Source: Agroathelia rolfsii
Taxonomy: Eukaryota > Basidiomycota > Agaricomycetes > Amylocorticiales > Amylocorticiaceae
Direction of reading: 5' to 3'
Assembly: GCA_018343915.1 (NCBI GenBank)
Contig: JABRWF010000002.1
Span: 1,364,001-1,428,000, forward strand
Length of the DNA stretch: 64,000 nt
Shown here: piece after piece, positions 1 to 11,496 of the stretch
Position numbering within the stretch: position 1 is the stretch's first letter
Layout of the letters: each line of letters opens with the position of its first letter
Notes under the pieces: model-generated
Told to the model about the DNA's origin: nothing
Database searches by the model: none
The model's input: only the letters and a program-made list of their open reading frames with translations
Made by a program: the position numbers and the translations under genes

Positions 1-37
1 GTCCTTCGAGATGAAAGTAAAGAAGCAGAAAAGTGAG

Positions 38-508
38 TCAGGCCTTGCCCGCTTGTTCCGGGAAACACTCGGCGAGCGTCTTGCCATGCTTGTTCTCAGC
101 ATGTTGGGTCAATCTGTTTTTTGAGACAAAAGAGTTGGTTAGCAAAAAGCGTGAGGCTCTGGCAGACTGTGTTTCCGAAACCACTAACTCAGGTGGCCGT
201 GTAGTGATAAACTGTTAGCAACGAAATAAAATAAAATAAAATAAATTAGTAAATCGATCTAAAGGGCGGTTTAAGCACCACTCACAAAGGCCTGTCTGCA
301 TGTCTGGCAAATGATGTTCTTTGCCGCTTCGTTCGTTTTAGCCTGGCTCTTGTTGCCCTTGGCTCCTGCAGCCTTCTCCTGGTTGCGTTCACGCTTTTGC
401 GCTGCCTTGGCACCCTACAAAAAAGAAGGAAAATAACAAGATCTCGTCTGAGCATTTTCTTGATTTCGGTTGATCTATAGTAGAGCGTAGTAGGCTAACG
501 TTTCCCAT
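38..508 (-). CDS. small zinc-binding At2g23090/4F5-like protein
   Basis: Four exons (508-500, 414-286, 211-189, 113-38) encode 78 aa. The N-terminus begins MGNGAKAAQKRERN, followed by a Lys/Ala/Gln-rich basic segment. The C-terminal half carries ICQTC and then HAENKH, a C-x2-C...H-x4-H zinc-binding pair, and ends in LAECFP. This order and length match the small eukaryotic At2g23090 (zf-met2/4F5-like) family, whose members are about 70-80 aa; the molecular role is not well defined. The first coding exon is only 9 nt (Met-Gly-Asn), which makes the true start easy to miss. Intron donors are GTTAGC, GTGAGT and GTTAGT. Reading through the second donor would stop after 50 aa and lose the His pair, so the spliced form is preferred. 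The second intron holds an A/T pentanucleotide repeat. The gene is divergent from GLY1. Family assignment is strong; function is open. Confidence 0.85.
224..245. repeat. AAAAT pentanucleotide microsatellite
   Basis: About four copies of an A4T unit lie inside an intron of the small zinc-binding gene. It is a simple tandem repeat with no sign of function. Confidence 0.8.
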
Positions 509-1215
509 GCTGATAATGTGATGATCTCAGGGAGTAAATGAGAAATATAAGAAAAAGATGCGAAAATAAATCAAGAGCAGAGGGCAGGCTCAATAGCGAG
601 TGGCAAGCAAAAAAAAAAAGAAGACCTTCGTCGTCGTCGTCGTCGACTCGAGGCAAATCGCCACGCCTGCGCAGCGGGCATGATAGGAGAATTGCATTCC
701 ATAAATGGAAATATGGCTAAGACTGCTAAGACCGCTGTGGGGACACGTGATCTCATCTCCGTTTTGACTTGGCCGCGGAAGCTACACGGAAGCATAGTCC
801 CGACCTAGCCCCAAGCTCCGTAAGCACACGTGATAGTAGTTTCTCGTATTTTGGTCCCGGCCTGGCGCTGCCGCACGGTCGATCGTGCCGAACGAGTGGT
901 TGTGGCCAATTGTGACCCGCACGCAAAAATTCTTCTGTGTCATCATCGTCATCTTTATGTACAAAACATAGGGAAAATGCTTGTGTGGATTGGCGATTGG
1001 GCACGCGCGACTATCGAAGAAGATATTTTCCGTTCGAAGGGACAAGATTTGGTATATATTATACGATATTACGGTTATTGCCTGTCTGTCATACTCAGGA
1101 CCTTTAAAGCTGACGGCCGTTGACCTATAACATACTTCTTCAGGCTCTCCTCCTCTTCCTCTTCATCCCCTTCCTTATCTTTGGATCTTGCCCTCACTAG
1201 TGCACATAGACAATC
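509..1215. promoter_or_regulatory. divergent intergenic region, zinc-binding gene / GLY1
   Basis: These 707 bases separate two divergent start codons. I see an A-run, a (TCG)6 repeat at 628-645 and short overlapping frames with no family signal. A pyrimidine-rich stretch sits just upstream of GLY1 at about 1140-1190, as is common near fungal transcription starts. No gene is supported here. Confidence 0.6.
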
Positions 1216-3014
1216 ATGGGATTATCAGAAGTTGCAGACCAAGTCAAGTTTGACGTCCTGACGGCAACACAGGATGTCGATAACGAGGCATTAACGCGAG
1301 AGATCGGGAGGTCGTTCCTATGTACGTTTTCTCCTTTTCCTTACTGGCTCTTAACATCAGTACTGATGAACATCTATTTGATTTGTGCTTGTAGCGGATA
1401 CTCTTACAGGTATGTATGATATGAACGTCATATCTATGGTCATTCATCTTCCATAATTCGAATGAAAAGCTAATCTACTTTCTTTTCCTCCTTTCCCCCT
1501 TTCATAGTGCCATCCAAGGAGATGTTCGTCTATGCCGCACGTGCGTCTCTTGGAGATGCCGTTTATGGGGATGCCTCGACCAAGGCGCTCGAGGCTCATA
1601 TTGCTCGCCTGACTGGAAAGGAGGCTGCGCTGCTCATGGTGAGTAATAATCCATCATGAATTGCGTTTGTGTTTTACGGCATTAAATGATAATAATCCTT
1701 ACCATATCCTATCTCTTTTCGTCGTGCTCTTCATGTCGTGGTGACACAGCCCAGCGGCACGATGTCGAACCAGATTGCGGTCAGGACGCACCTGAAGCAG
1801 CCACCGTACTCGGTTCTGTTGGATCATCGCGCGCATATACACAAGTGAGTGTAGCATATATGAACCTCTTGTATATGCATGGTATTCATGTTTCATCGAC
1901 ATGAATAGGTATGAAGGCGGTGGGACTGCCTTCCACTCCGGAGCGACAGTATTGCCTGTTATGCCCGTCAATGGTGCGTGGATGGCATGTATGGTTATGT
2001 ATACACCATGGACATATATGAATGTGTCTTTTGTCCTGTTCTTTGTCAGGGCATCATCTTACCGTCGAGGACATCAAGGCGAATGTCATTCTGGGCTCTG
2101 ACATTCATTAGTACGTCTATCAGTCTTTTGCCTCTGTGCTTGGATCAGGAAAGATTAAAAACAAAAATATCGCTCTTTTTAATGGATGTACCCATCTCAT
2201 CTGCACGTAAACAGCGCACCAACTGAGCTCGTCGCGCTCGAAAACACGCTCAACGGGACTATATTCCCGCAAGAAGAGATCGTGGCCATCTCCGAATATG
2301 TGCACTCGCAGGGCATTAAGCTGCACCTCGATGGGGCGCGGCTGTGGCATGTCGCTGCGGCAACAGAGACTCTGATGAAGACGCTCTGCGAGCCATTCGA
2401 CACAGTCAGCTTATGCTTCAGCAAGGGGCTCGGTGCGCCAATCGGGTCCGTGCTCGTAGGTCCTGCCGCATTCATCGAGCGCGCGAGATGGTTCAGGAAG
2501 ATTTTTGGTGGTGGGATGCGCCAGACTGGGTTCATGGCCGCCAGCGCGGCTTATGCACTCACGCACAACTTCCAGTTGTTGCGTGATGTGCATGCGTTGG
2601 CGCTCAAGCTCGAGACTGGGCTTGCGCAGCTTGGTGTGGATATTTTGAGCAGGGCTGAGACGTGCATGGTGCGTGTGATGGAGTTGTGATCTCTTTCGTC
2701 TGCTTGTTTCGCCTAACAATGATTTTCCTGTCACATCATCATCACTGTAGATTTTTTATGATGCGTCGCCGCTTGGGCTCGACTATGCTGAGATCAACGA
2801 GCGCGCCTCCAAGTTGCCGGAGCCATTATTCCTCGGTGGCTCTCGTCTCGTGGTCCACATCCAGACCACCGAGGAGGCCGTCAATGATCTGCTCAAGGTG
2901 ATTGCAGAGCTCGCAGAGGAGAAGAGGCAGGCGGGTTGGGTCCGGTCAGAGAAAACGTCGACGTCGGCGGCGGCATATCGGGATGTTTACGTCAGGCCGG
3001 TGAAATCTCACTAG
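1216..3014 (+). CDS. GLY1: low-specificity L-threonine aldolase
   Basis: Eight exons (1216-1321, 1395-1409, 1508-1638, 1750-1844, 1909-1973, 2050-2110, 2215-2668, 2751-3014) encode 396 aa. The enzyme is a PLP-dependent fold-type I lyase that cleaves threonine or allo-threonine to glycine and acetaldehyde, a cytosolic glycine source. Visible family motifs are SDTLTVPSKEM near the N-terminus, GDAVYGDAST, PSGTMSNQIAV, LDHRAHIH, the aspartate segment LHLDGARLW and the PLP lysine in CFSKGLGAPIGS (K228). GGGMRQTG follows. Length fits the family. The 15-nt second exon supplies only DTLT plus parts of two codons, but it restores the conserved SDT motif, so I trust it. The C-terminus after the domain is short and basic. 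No nearby gene belongs to the same pathway. Confidence 0.93.
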
Positions 3015-4257
3015 GTCTCACGCGCCGCCGCCTGACGGATGACGATATGGGAGAGAGGAAAAGATTATGGATATAAGGGCGTATATGAAATGATGCGTTC
3101 ATCGTGGTCGCGGCTCGCGGGAAGACGTAGAGATCTTTTGAAGGGGATCTATCTACACTAACGGCGCAATTATAGCCATTGTTATTACCATATGTTCGGC
3201 CCATAAGGCGGAGATATCATTATCATGGAGTTTATATATAATTGTTCATTGTACTTTGAATTATAAGCAAGTGTGGTACAATTCCATGGTACAAAGAGCA
3301 TGACCAAATGCATAAGCAAGCAGTCCGGATGAAGACGTCCGGTGGGTGGCCATGGGACCCGGACAACCAGTGGAGTCAGGGGACTGGGGGACCGGTATGG
3401 GGATTCACTGCATTGGCATTGGTTGCTGTTGCTTGCCGTGTCCTGCGCAGAATGATGGAAAGGAGACAGGAGAAAATGATTCTGATGTGAGAAGAAGATC
3501 AGGGTATATGCGCAGACGATGCATTATGGCAACCATGACGGCGGCTGTAGTGGCTGTATGCGACATAATCGCGCTCAAGTGGGATACTGGCGCTTGGGCA
3601 GCAGCGGCTAACAGGGCCAAGATAACGTCCATGTATCATAACACAATAGATTGCCCGTGGGTTGATGCGGGCTGAGCAATACCTTTTTACCTGTGAAGGT
3701 GAGCCTGAGGGGGATGATGGGAGCGGCAACCGCTGGCAGTAGTCATTTAGCTGCCAGTCGCAAGTGGTTGCGATTGGAGATATAATCCCGGGTGTATGCT
3801 GTACAAACAAGACCAAACACACCCCGAACCCCTGCCATCTGGGTTCTCTTTGTCTCGCTCGTATTTTCCTCTTCTTCTCTTCCTCCTCCTTTTTCTTCAT
3901 TCTCATCCTCATCTCTCAGCAGGTCCACCACTCCCCGTGTGGTTGCCTTTTGGTCTTTGTATATTTCCTATCCAAGGCTCTCCCTGCATTTCTTGCCTTT
4001 TCCTTTTTCTTTTCTTCTCCCGCGCACCTTTTCATTCTTTTCCTTTGCCCCGCCCTCACGCCTGCTAGCATCTTATATATCTGGCCAACGGCAAAAAAAA
4101 CCCAGCGCACCTTTTCTATATCTCCGTCACTGCCGTGTCATCTTACTAAAATCCATATCACTCATACACATACACACGCTGGGCGTCATTAGGAACACGC
4201 AGTCACGTTTTTACCCCCATTGATTAAATCTATCGCACAAAGCCAACACTCCAAGCC
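3015..4257. promoter_or_regulatory. intergenic and CT-rich upstream region of the phosphatase
   Basis: Bases 3015-3700 look like the GLY1 3' region plus spacer. Bases 3830-4250 are strongly pyrimidine-rich on the + strand and end in an A/C-rich leader before the ATG at 4258. Such CT tracts are typical of fungal core promoters. Overlapping frames here are compositional and show no domain. Confidence 0.55.
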
Positions 4258-6489
4258 ATGCTGCCCCCTGCACCCAAGAAACGTGGACCTCCCATGGCTC
4301 TGCGTATAGAGACCCCTGCTCAAAATCCCTACATCATCCTCTCCATCGGTGACACTTCGTCTGCCAACTCCGCTCTCTCCCCCACCACCTCCGACTCTGG
4401 TCTCTCCATACCATCCGTCGCCCCGTCGGAGAAGCCCCGCTCTCTACGGAATATGAAAAAGCTATCCATCACCCTCCCCTCGGCCCAGTCCTCCTCCAAC
4501 TCACTCGCCATCCCCAATGAGCCCGCCAGCACCATCAGCCAGCACCCGCCCGAAGGTCTGGCGTTTCCTGGCAAGCCAAGACGGCCGTCGATTACCTCGC
4601 TGCCATCGGCTCGCATTACAACCGTGAATACTGCGCTAGCTCACCGCTCAGAGGAAGATGGTGAGGCTGGCTCGCCTACCGTGGCGTACGCAGATGGCCC
4701 CATCCAGATCTTGCCCGGTATCTGGATTGGCTCGGAAGATAATGCTCGAGACTGGAAGTGTCTCATGGAGCGCGGCATCAAGTCCATTCTCAATGTCGCC
4801 AAGGAAGTTTCTTCGCCCTTCGACTCGCTGGCACCTCAATCCACAAAGCGATACGCATCCACACCGGATCTGAGAGTTGCCGCTAAGGAGAGCAACGAGA
4901 CATACTACCCCCCACACCCTGCCTCCGGCAGACCGGGCATGCACTACCTCAAGTGCAATTGGTCCCATGGCCAACAGGATCTTGTCGATAGCGGTTTCCC
5001 GCAGGCGATGACATTTGTTGATGCAGCCCTCGCCAGAGAGGAGGGTGTTCTCATTCAGTATGTGTCACTCTCTATCTGATCAGGCAGTGATACACTGCAT
5101 CATCCTAACTATATGATTTGTTGGCTGATGTATCATCATTGAAATCCAACAGCTGCCAGTGTGGTATTTCTCGCTCGGGAACGTTGGTCATCGCCCTTGT
5201 GATGCGTGCTGCTGCGCAGTCGCACACATCCGTGCCACCTGAAGTCTGGGCCCTAAAAGGTATGCAGGGCGCTTACGATTTCGTTAAATCAAAGAGCAGA
5301 TGGGTCGGCCCAAATATGTCGTAAGTATTCCCTCCCTATTACGTATTGGGCATGTGGTATTGTAGAAGTCTAGACTGATGATGGTGATGATAATCACAAT
5401 AGGCTTATCTACCAGCTGCTGGAATATGAGCGGAAGCTCAAGGGTTCCTCATCTCCCTCGCCTTCCACGCGGTCGTCCACGACTGCAGAGGAGGACGAAG
5501 AGTGGGGCCGCCGCCGCCAGATGCTGGAGGAGAACTCCGATGAAGACGACCGTGAGAGTTCTGAAGTCATGCGTGAAGCCCGTGCACTCGACAAGGCGAT
5601 GGAAGATCGTATTATCGCTCGCAAGAACTCGACATCTTCGATGGGGTCCTCGATCTCCGGCCTTGGCATGGGTACCGCGTGGCGCAACCGCTATGGAAGC
5701 GGTCGTAAGCGCACAGGCTCTATCGCCAGCAATCTCACGACGGGTAGCATTCTTAGTGAAGATTTAGTAGAGGAAGATGAAGAGCAAGCTCTTCTCGGTG
5801 TCGGAGGTGGCTTTGACACAACCGATCCATCGAGAAGCCCAAGTGAAGAGGCTGACGACCGAACGCCTTTCACACCCCTCACAGCCAAGCCGTCGCCATC
5901 GCGTACGCCACTGGCCCAACTGCCTCCGTCAGCGCCGGCCCAATGCAAGTTGTTCATTCTACCGCCTATTCCGGCAACTGCTACCCGCTCCTCGTTCGAC
6001 CTACCGCCTGTTCCGCGTGTCCCAAGAATACGACATCGGCCACCGCCTCTCGGCCTGTTGCCCACCGTACCGGCATCACCCACGCAAGTTATTCCCGTCT
6101 CCGCTCCCATCAAGGGCCCCCGTCCTCGTACTGAATCGCGCCACCCTGCGCCACCGCCCTCTCACCTGCGATCTCGCAACGCCTCCTGGAGCACTCTGGG
6201 CTCCACCAGCTCCGATCTGTCCTCTTCGCGACCCTCATCGGTGGCATCGACGCCATCTCAGACACTATTCGTGTTCCCTCCATCAAGCCTGCCTACTCGG
6301 GCTCCATCGACGATGACGCTCACTTCGAATGTCAACGCACTACCATTCCCCTCCGTGCCACCCACGCCTCGTATCACGAAGACGTCTATACATGGTCGCC
6401 CGCGATCGTTTATCGCCATTGTCGCTCCGTCGACGCCTACGGTAGCGTCATCACGTGTTGACGCTAGAGGTTGGTTCGGCCACGACTGA
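4258..6489 (+). CDS. dual-specificity protein phosphatase, MAPK-phosphatase-like
   Basis: Three exons (4258-5057, 5153-5320, 5403-6489) give 684 aa. The catalytic domain spans about residues 150-325. It starts with ILPGIWIGSEDNARD and contains the active-site loop HCQCGISRSG. That is a CX5R signature with C268 as nucleophile and R274; the histidine codon is created by splicing at 5057/5153. LKGMQGAYDFVK follows. This is the dual-specificity phosphatase fold that removes phosphate from Tyr and Thr/Ser, and the closest functional group is the fungal MAPK phosphatases (Msg5-like). The flanks are long, low-complexity Ser/Pro/Arg regions: about 150 residues before and about 350 after the domain, including acidic runs and many SP/TP sites. 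A short Lys/Arg-Pro stretch near the N-terminus could be a kinase docking site, but that is inference. Specificity cannot be read from sequence. Confidence 0.87.
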
Positions 6490-7491
6490 AAGGGCCTTTT
6501 CTTTTCTTGACCCTTTTCCTCTCTATCTCTTCCGACACTTCTTCACCAACCAATGATAAGAGAGGAATATACATGTTAATGACGCCTGTGTTTTATAATG
6601 GTCACGGATTGTGCATATAACTTCTTGTCTTGACCTGACGCCGCTCCATCTCGTCTCATCCCCAATGCCCTCACACACCCACAACCTTCACCGCCCGTGC
6701 CGCTAAAATATGCCGTATCCGTGACCTGGTGTCCTTGACGATATTTCCTTCCCCTTATCATTATGATGGTGATCGTCTGTTTTTATCCCCTCTTGCTTGT
6801 TTGTTGCCCCCCCCCCCCATTTTTTTGTCCTTGAATACTAATATGGACTATTTACTTTTCTTCTCTGGGCCATTCACATCGCTGTCGACTGACCTTTAGT
6901 TTTTTTTTCTTCTTTATTAGCGCATTTTTTTTATGGTTTGGACTAGATTTATTTTCTTTTTTCAATTCTGTTCAGACTTTTTTTTATCACTCATCCACTC
7001 ATGTATTATTACCATCCTCTTTTTTGTCTATCTTCGCATTGGCGTATTCAACTCCTTTGATCAAATTTATTTGATTCATCTGTGCTCTATTTTTTCCCCT
7101 CCCGATTCTGTTCTGTGAACTAGCAGCAAACAACAATGATAAAAAAACAACGTTTTTCACCTATCCAGCGACCTCTTCTTCATTGGCACGCATATTCATT
7201 TTTCTTCTTGCTTCTTGGTTTCATCTTGCTTCTCTTCTCTTCTTAGTCGCATTTGCATCTGCATTTAACAATTATCAACATCATCCTCAAACGCATCACT
7301 CTTCCACTCCACACATCCCATTTCTATCCATCCTATTCCTCTTTTGTAGCACTGTCTAGCCCTTCCGTGGACCGGGACCGCTCCACATTGCATTGCCTTA
7401 TCCTCGTCCTCTCCACTCGCACCCTTCCAGTGCTCTCCATCCCTCTTCCGGGTGATGTCTCAGCGGATGATGATATGCCCAGACTCCTCAA

Positions 7492-7547
7492 ACGTATACA
7501 TACACACGCGCATCACATGTGTACGTGCATGTATACACACGCGTGTG
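7492..7547. repeat. alternating purine-pyrimidine tract
   Basis: Bases 7492-7513 and 7514-7547 each alternate purine and pyrimidine without exception, with one phase slip between them. The tract is rich in CA/TG and CG steps and includes ACACGCG and GCGTGTG blocks. This is a classic composition for Z-DNA-prone sequence. Confidence 0.85.
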
Positions 7548-8105
7548 ATCTGCGTGTTGTGTCCTGTGCTCTTCCACCGCCTACTATCATTCAAGGTCCT
7601 GGTTTTTGGGTTCTTTTTTGATTTTCTCAATGCCTTTATGGCTTTACTTCTTTTTTTTTTTCTTTTTTATCTACGTAGCCCCCTTCCCCTTTTGAGTTTC
7701 TTTTTCTTTCGTAGTCTGTTCAAGTGTGTTATTGTGCTCCCTTTGATGAGACCGAATGGAAATGATTTATACTTTTTTTGAAATGTTTTTTTTTAGTTCT
7801 TGATTGATTGATAAGTCGGGATAAGTGTAAGTACCCCTTGAGTACAAAGCGGTTGTGGTACATTCATTCTCTTCCTATTTTGGAGAAATCGATCGATATG
7901 CATACTAATCGATGTTGATTGAGGCACGAGAGTATGTATCAAAATGATTGATTTGCAAGCAACAATAAGCATAAGAAAGGAAAACGAAAAGGCAAAGGCA
8001 AACAAACAAGTAACAGAAAAGCGTGCACCACGAGAACAGTCTTCTTTTTTTGATCTACGATATTACTACAATTTCCGTTTTCCGTTTTAATAAAACGCGC
8101 ATACC

Positions 8106-8119
8106 GTATACATGTATAC
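8106..8119. repeat. 14-bp perfect palindrome
   Basis: GTATACATGTATAC is fully self-complementary and lies 22 bp beyond the TVP23 stop codon, in its presumed 3' UTR. A role in 3'-end formation or protein binding is possible but not shown. Confidence 0.7.
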
Positions 8120-8141
8120 ATGATGCTCCGGTGCTAACTGG

Positions 8142-9552
8142 TTACTTGAAAACGCGCCCAACACTGCTCTTGATGGCGCTCGTGAGGATTTGCGAGCCGA
8201 AGCCGCCCGTGAGACTTGATAGGCCGGAGCTGAGGCCTTGGCCCCACCGTTCTTTTGCGTTGCGGTCGCTGTTTGATGGGTGGAACGTGTAGATGATCGA
8301 TTTGCATGAATGTAAAATAAAAATAAAGAAAGACAAATACGCACGCGTAGGTGAACCCGATCACGTTGGTCATGTTGAACACGAGGGCGAGGATGCATAT
8401 AGGTAAGAATCTGAGAGGAAACAAATGGATGTTGGGTTGTTGAGTTAGATATAGATACGGATTTCGGCTGTTAAGACGGCAAGAGTTGCTTACGAAAGGT
8501 TGAGTTTGAGGACGGAAACGATGAGTAGGACGACCCAGAGGACGGGGAATACGTATAATGCAATCTATATGACATATCATGAGCAACAAGGTACAAGCGA
8601 CCCATTTGGACCCAGGGGAGGCTTACCCAGAACATTCTGAGGGAGAAGACAGAGTTAAGAGGAGGAAGATGTAAAAAAACTTGAAACGAGACGGGACATA
8701 CCTCGAGTCTACGGGGTTTGCAGGTCGCGAAGGCTGCGCAACAGAAGAGACGTAAGTGAAGTGTAGGGGAATACAAGAGCACATAGATTGCTTACGTCTC
8801 TACTTTCAAAGACCCAGTAGCTTTCTCCATCATCGTCCACCTGTTAAAGAATTCTAAATATAATGTACTGGCAAGTAGGCAAGGATGGGTGCTAACCTGA
8901 TTCCAGAACCGCAGTCCTACAAGAGTGCGTCCTGAGACATTCTATATGTGAAGATAAGTCATTCCAGTATCCTGTTTGGTTTCAATCTCATTTCCGTACC
9001 CTGCAGTTCCAAAAGTCCATGGACAATAGAATCACCACAGCGACCGTCTGCATACTATGTGTTAATAGTCCAATCCAGATTTCCTCGAGAACAGTACAAA
9101 CCGAAAGCACATAATTGTCTGTGAACCAGCCACAGAGGATGTATACAGTTATCGCTGCTACGCGGAATAAATACAAGCAAAATAATGCGAGTGGATGAGC
9201 CGACTATGTGCATTTGCGTGTAGTGGTTTTAGAATGCGTTTCAATCATCACATAGAAATTCGAGCGCATGTATGCGGAGCCAGACCTGCTTAAATATCCC
9301 GGCAATCCCTGTAGCATATCAATCCGCCTCAGAAGATTATCATAGAGGATCCAAGGCTCTTGATGTGAACGTAGACGCACCAGACTCAGCGTCTCCAGGA
9401 GTCGTTGCGAACTGTGAACCAGTGCCGGGAGTTAGGACAACGGACTCTCTGGCCGGTACGCTTTTGCTATTGATACGTCCTGAGGGGATGGGATCAGACG
9501 TAGGATCATCGGGCTCGATAGTGTCAAGTAGTGGTTGATGTGCAGCACTCAT
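8142..9552 (-). CDS. TVP23: Golgi membrane protein TVP23
   Basis: Eleven exons (9552-9381, 9308-9286, 9203-9102, 9047-9000, 8941-8897, 8840-8796, 8733-8702, 8636-8627, 8564-8494, 8410-8345, 8268-8142) encode 246 aa. The TVP23/FAM18 signature is complete: [57 protein letters not shown], a short loop, [18 protein letters not shown] and [14 protein letters not shown]. Four hydrophobic segments are visible. The family is a late-Golgi vesicle membrane protein that works with Yip-type proteins in trafficking. The N-terminal ~58 residues are polar and lineage-specific. The eighth exon is only 10 nt (A-ATG-TTC-TGG) and is needed for the conserved Met-Phe-Trp. The first two introns use weaker donors (GTGCGT, GTCTGG), so residues 58-65 are the least certain. 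It is divergent from the gene at 9740 across 187 bp. Confidence 0.88.
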
Positions 9553-9739
9553 GGTAGTGTAATAAGTGGACTTGGTTAAGTAGTTAATGGTACACGACGT
9601 CGTTGATCGCTTTTGCTTCCGGAAGTTTATTGAAACTTGATAACTTTCGTAACACTTTCAGAAGCATCACAACACTTGAGGTTGCTGTTCCTAATCCAGC
9701 TTACACAGCTATAGTGACTGGTATCACTGGCTCGGTCGA

Positions 9740-11418
9740 ATGGCATCCAACGAGAATGAAGAGACAAGGCCGCTTCTGCCTACTATCGCAAGCAACGGTG
9801 CAAATAGTCCTGGCTTGACTGCTAGCTCATCCGGAACGTCCTCACGCAACCAGCCTACTATACCTCCCATCAACACCGTTGTCGAGAAGCTGCGATTCGA
9901 AGCCCTCCATTCTAATACCGACGACTTCAACATCTCCAACATTGTACTAAGAGACACGCTTCTAGAGTCTCTTAATGAGTGGGAAAGGGATTCGTACATC
10001 ATATGTGTTTTGCTCAGCTTCCGCCAGTGGTATCACGAACTATCAGGTTCAAATGAGGAGAGCTGGGAGATTGCGCAATGGCAAAGGTCAAACCCAAATA
10101 TTGCACACGACTTGGACGCACAAATCGTACGCAAGTGGAAGGACTTGGGGTATGAAACATCGACAGAATTGGGACAGATACTATGGGCCAAATTTCTTTC
10201 CAAGGAGGGGTCCCCTTCTACCGTTCGACGTATGGTGACCCAGCAATTAATGGCCCGTTATCAAATATCTGACACACAAAATTAAAATAGTAATCGACTT
10301 GCTTGCCGCCTCCGACCATGAGGATATTGTCTGTGATCCTACTCTTGAACAGTACTTATTCGGGACATGGAAGAAAGGAATCCCCTCCGGAAACACTACC
10401 TATGATTCATCAGAATCAAGAATATTTCAATTTTATGACACCCTGGCAAAGCCGAGGCATGTATCACAATTATCAAATTTTTGAAATCATCTTACCTTAT
10501 TCTAACAGGGCAATTTATACCATGGATCTTATTGTTCATCTCACATACCTCGTCTCTCTTGTGTATTACGTCGTATCGCCACCTACTCGATTTGTTGTGA
10601 CCGATGGTTCGCCTCGTATTGGATTACGGGAAGCATGGATTACGTTTTATTCATTCTCTTCAATATTCCGACCTTTCCCGTCATTATGCTTTCCCTCTTT
10701 GCTGGTGTTCTTCTCGTTCATCATCACTTTGCCTGCATCACCATATTCGGACGATTTTTCTTTCCTGCTTCTCTTAATTGCTCTTATCATCTACATCATT
10801 AAACTACACATACCCGATCACCCTAGTCCAGCTTTTATTCTGTTTTCCATCAAGAACACCCTCCCCTTAACAACGCTTATCATGGAGACACTTTCTCGTG
10901 CTCTCTTTCCCGCACTATCATTCATCTTTCCGTTGTTCATTCTTTCTTGGATACTTTTCAGCTATCTCTTCGGGGAGCTCCGGGCCTGGACATCGCTTTC
11001 GACTGCTTTCACGATAACTTTCTTGCCTGGCAGGACCGCCAACACCATCTTGCTGCTTCTCATGGCCGAGGGCTTGATTTTTATTTGGAGCATATTCGTC
11101 CTTGCAGTATCCTACATCACGCATCGGAACGAACATTTAGCTGGATGGGATGCATATACTCGACCGATCGGACTCAACTCTCGTCGTAGGTTTGCGTCGG
11201 CCGTTTCTCTCTATGCTACACCCTATATGTTTCCTCCGCCTTTCAACTTGATATCGTTAATCATCCTCATTCCGCTGAAAGTCTTCTTGCATCTAACGGG
11301 GAACACGGCACATACCGAAACCCACGTACATAGGATTCAACAAGTGCTTTGGCGAGTGCTGGTGGCTCCATTGGCAATCTTGGCCGGGGCATTTTGGATG
11401 TGGGGATTAAGATCATAA
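9740..11418 (+). CDS. multipass membrane protein, possibly TRP/Yvc1-like
   Basis: Three exons (9740-10229, 10291-10456, 10509-11418) encode 521 aa. Residues 1-220 are soluble and include a helical acidic region. About eight hydrophobic segments follow from LTYLVSLVYYVV to the C-terminus. Near the end, PPFNLISLIILIPLKV and a final hydrophobic helix resemble the last part of fungal TRP-like vacuolar cation channels (Yvc1 family). That resemblance is from memory and is weak; no pore or ankyrin motif is visible. The second intron (10457-10508) keeps frame only with a GC donor (GCATGT). The nearest GT donor shifts frame. The first intron is 61 nt with donor GTATGG; a later donor at 10252 would also keep frame but leaves only 34 nt. 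Treat it as an uncharacterised membrane protein. It shares a short divergent promoter with TVP23. Confidence 0.7.
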
Positions 11419-11496
11419 CGACTTACGTATATCGATGAAGGTAATACATAAGGATAAATACAATGTTTATGATGCATCGTACAAGAAAAGAAACAA

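Larger units (their letters stand above)
6490..8141. other. long T-rich convergent intergenic region
   Basis: These 1.65 kb lie between the stop codons of the phosphatase (+) and TVP23 (-). The + strand is T-rich, with a C12 run at 6807-6818 followed by T7, several T8-T10 tracts, a long alternating purine-pyrimidine tract at 7492-7547 and a 14-bp palindrome at 8106-8119. No frame shows a domain. It probably holds two 3' UTRs. Confidence 0.55.

Noticed and set aside
3499..3912. 137-codon minus-strand frame upstream of the phosphatase
   Set aside because: It is low-complexity Lys/Glu arising from the CT-rich promoter tract and has no domain.
3764..4223. Overlapping + strand frames in the CT-rich leader
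   Set aside because: They consist of Ser/Phe/Leu runs expected from pyrimidine-rich DNA; three frames are open at once.
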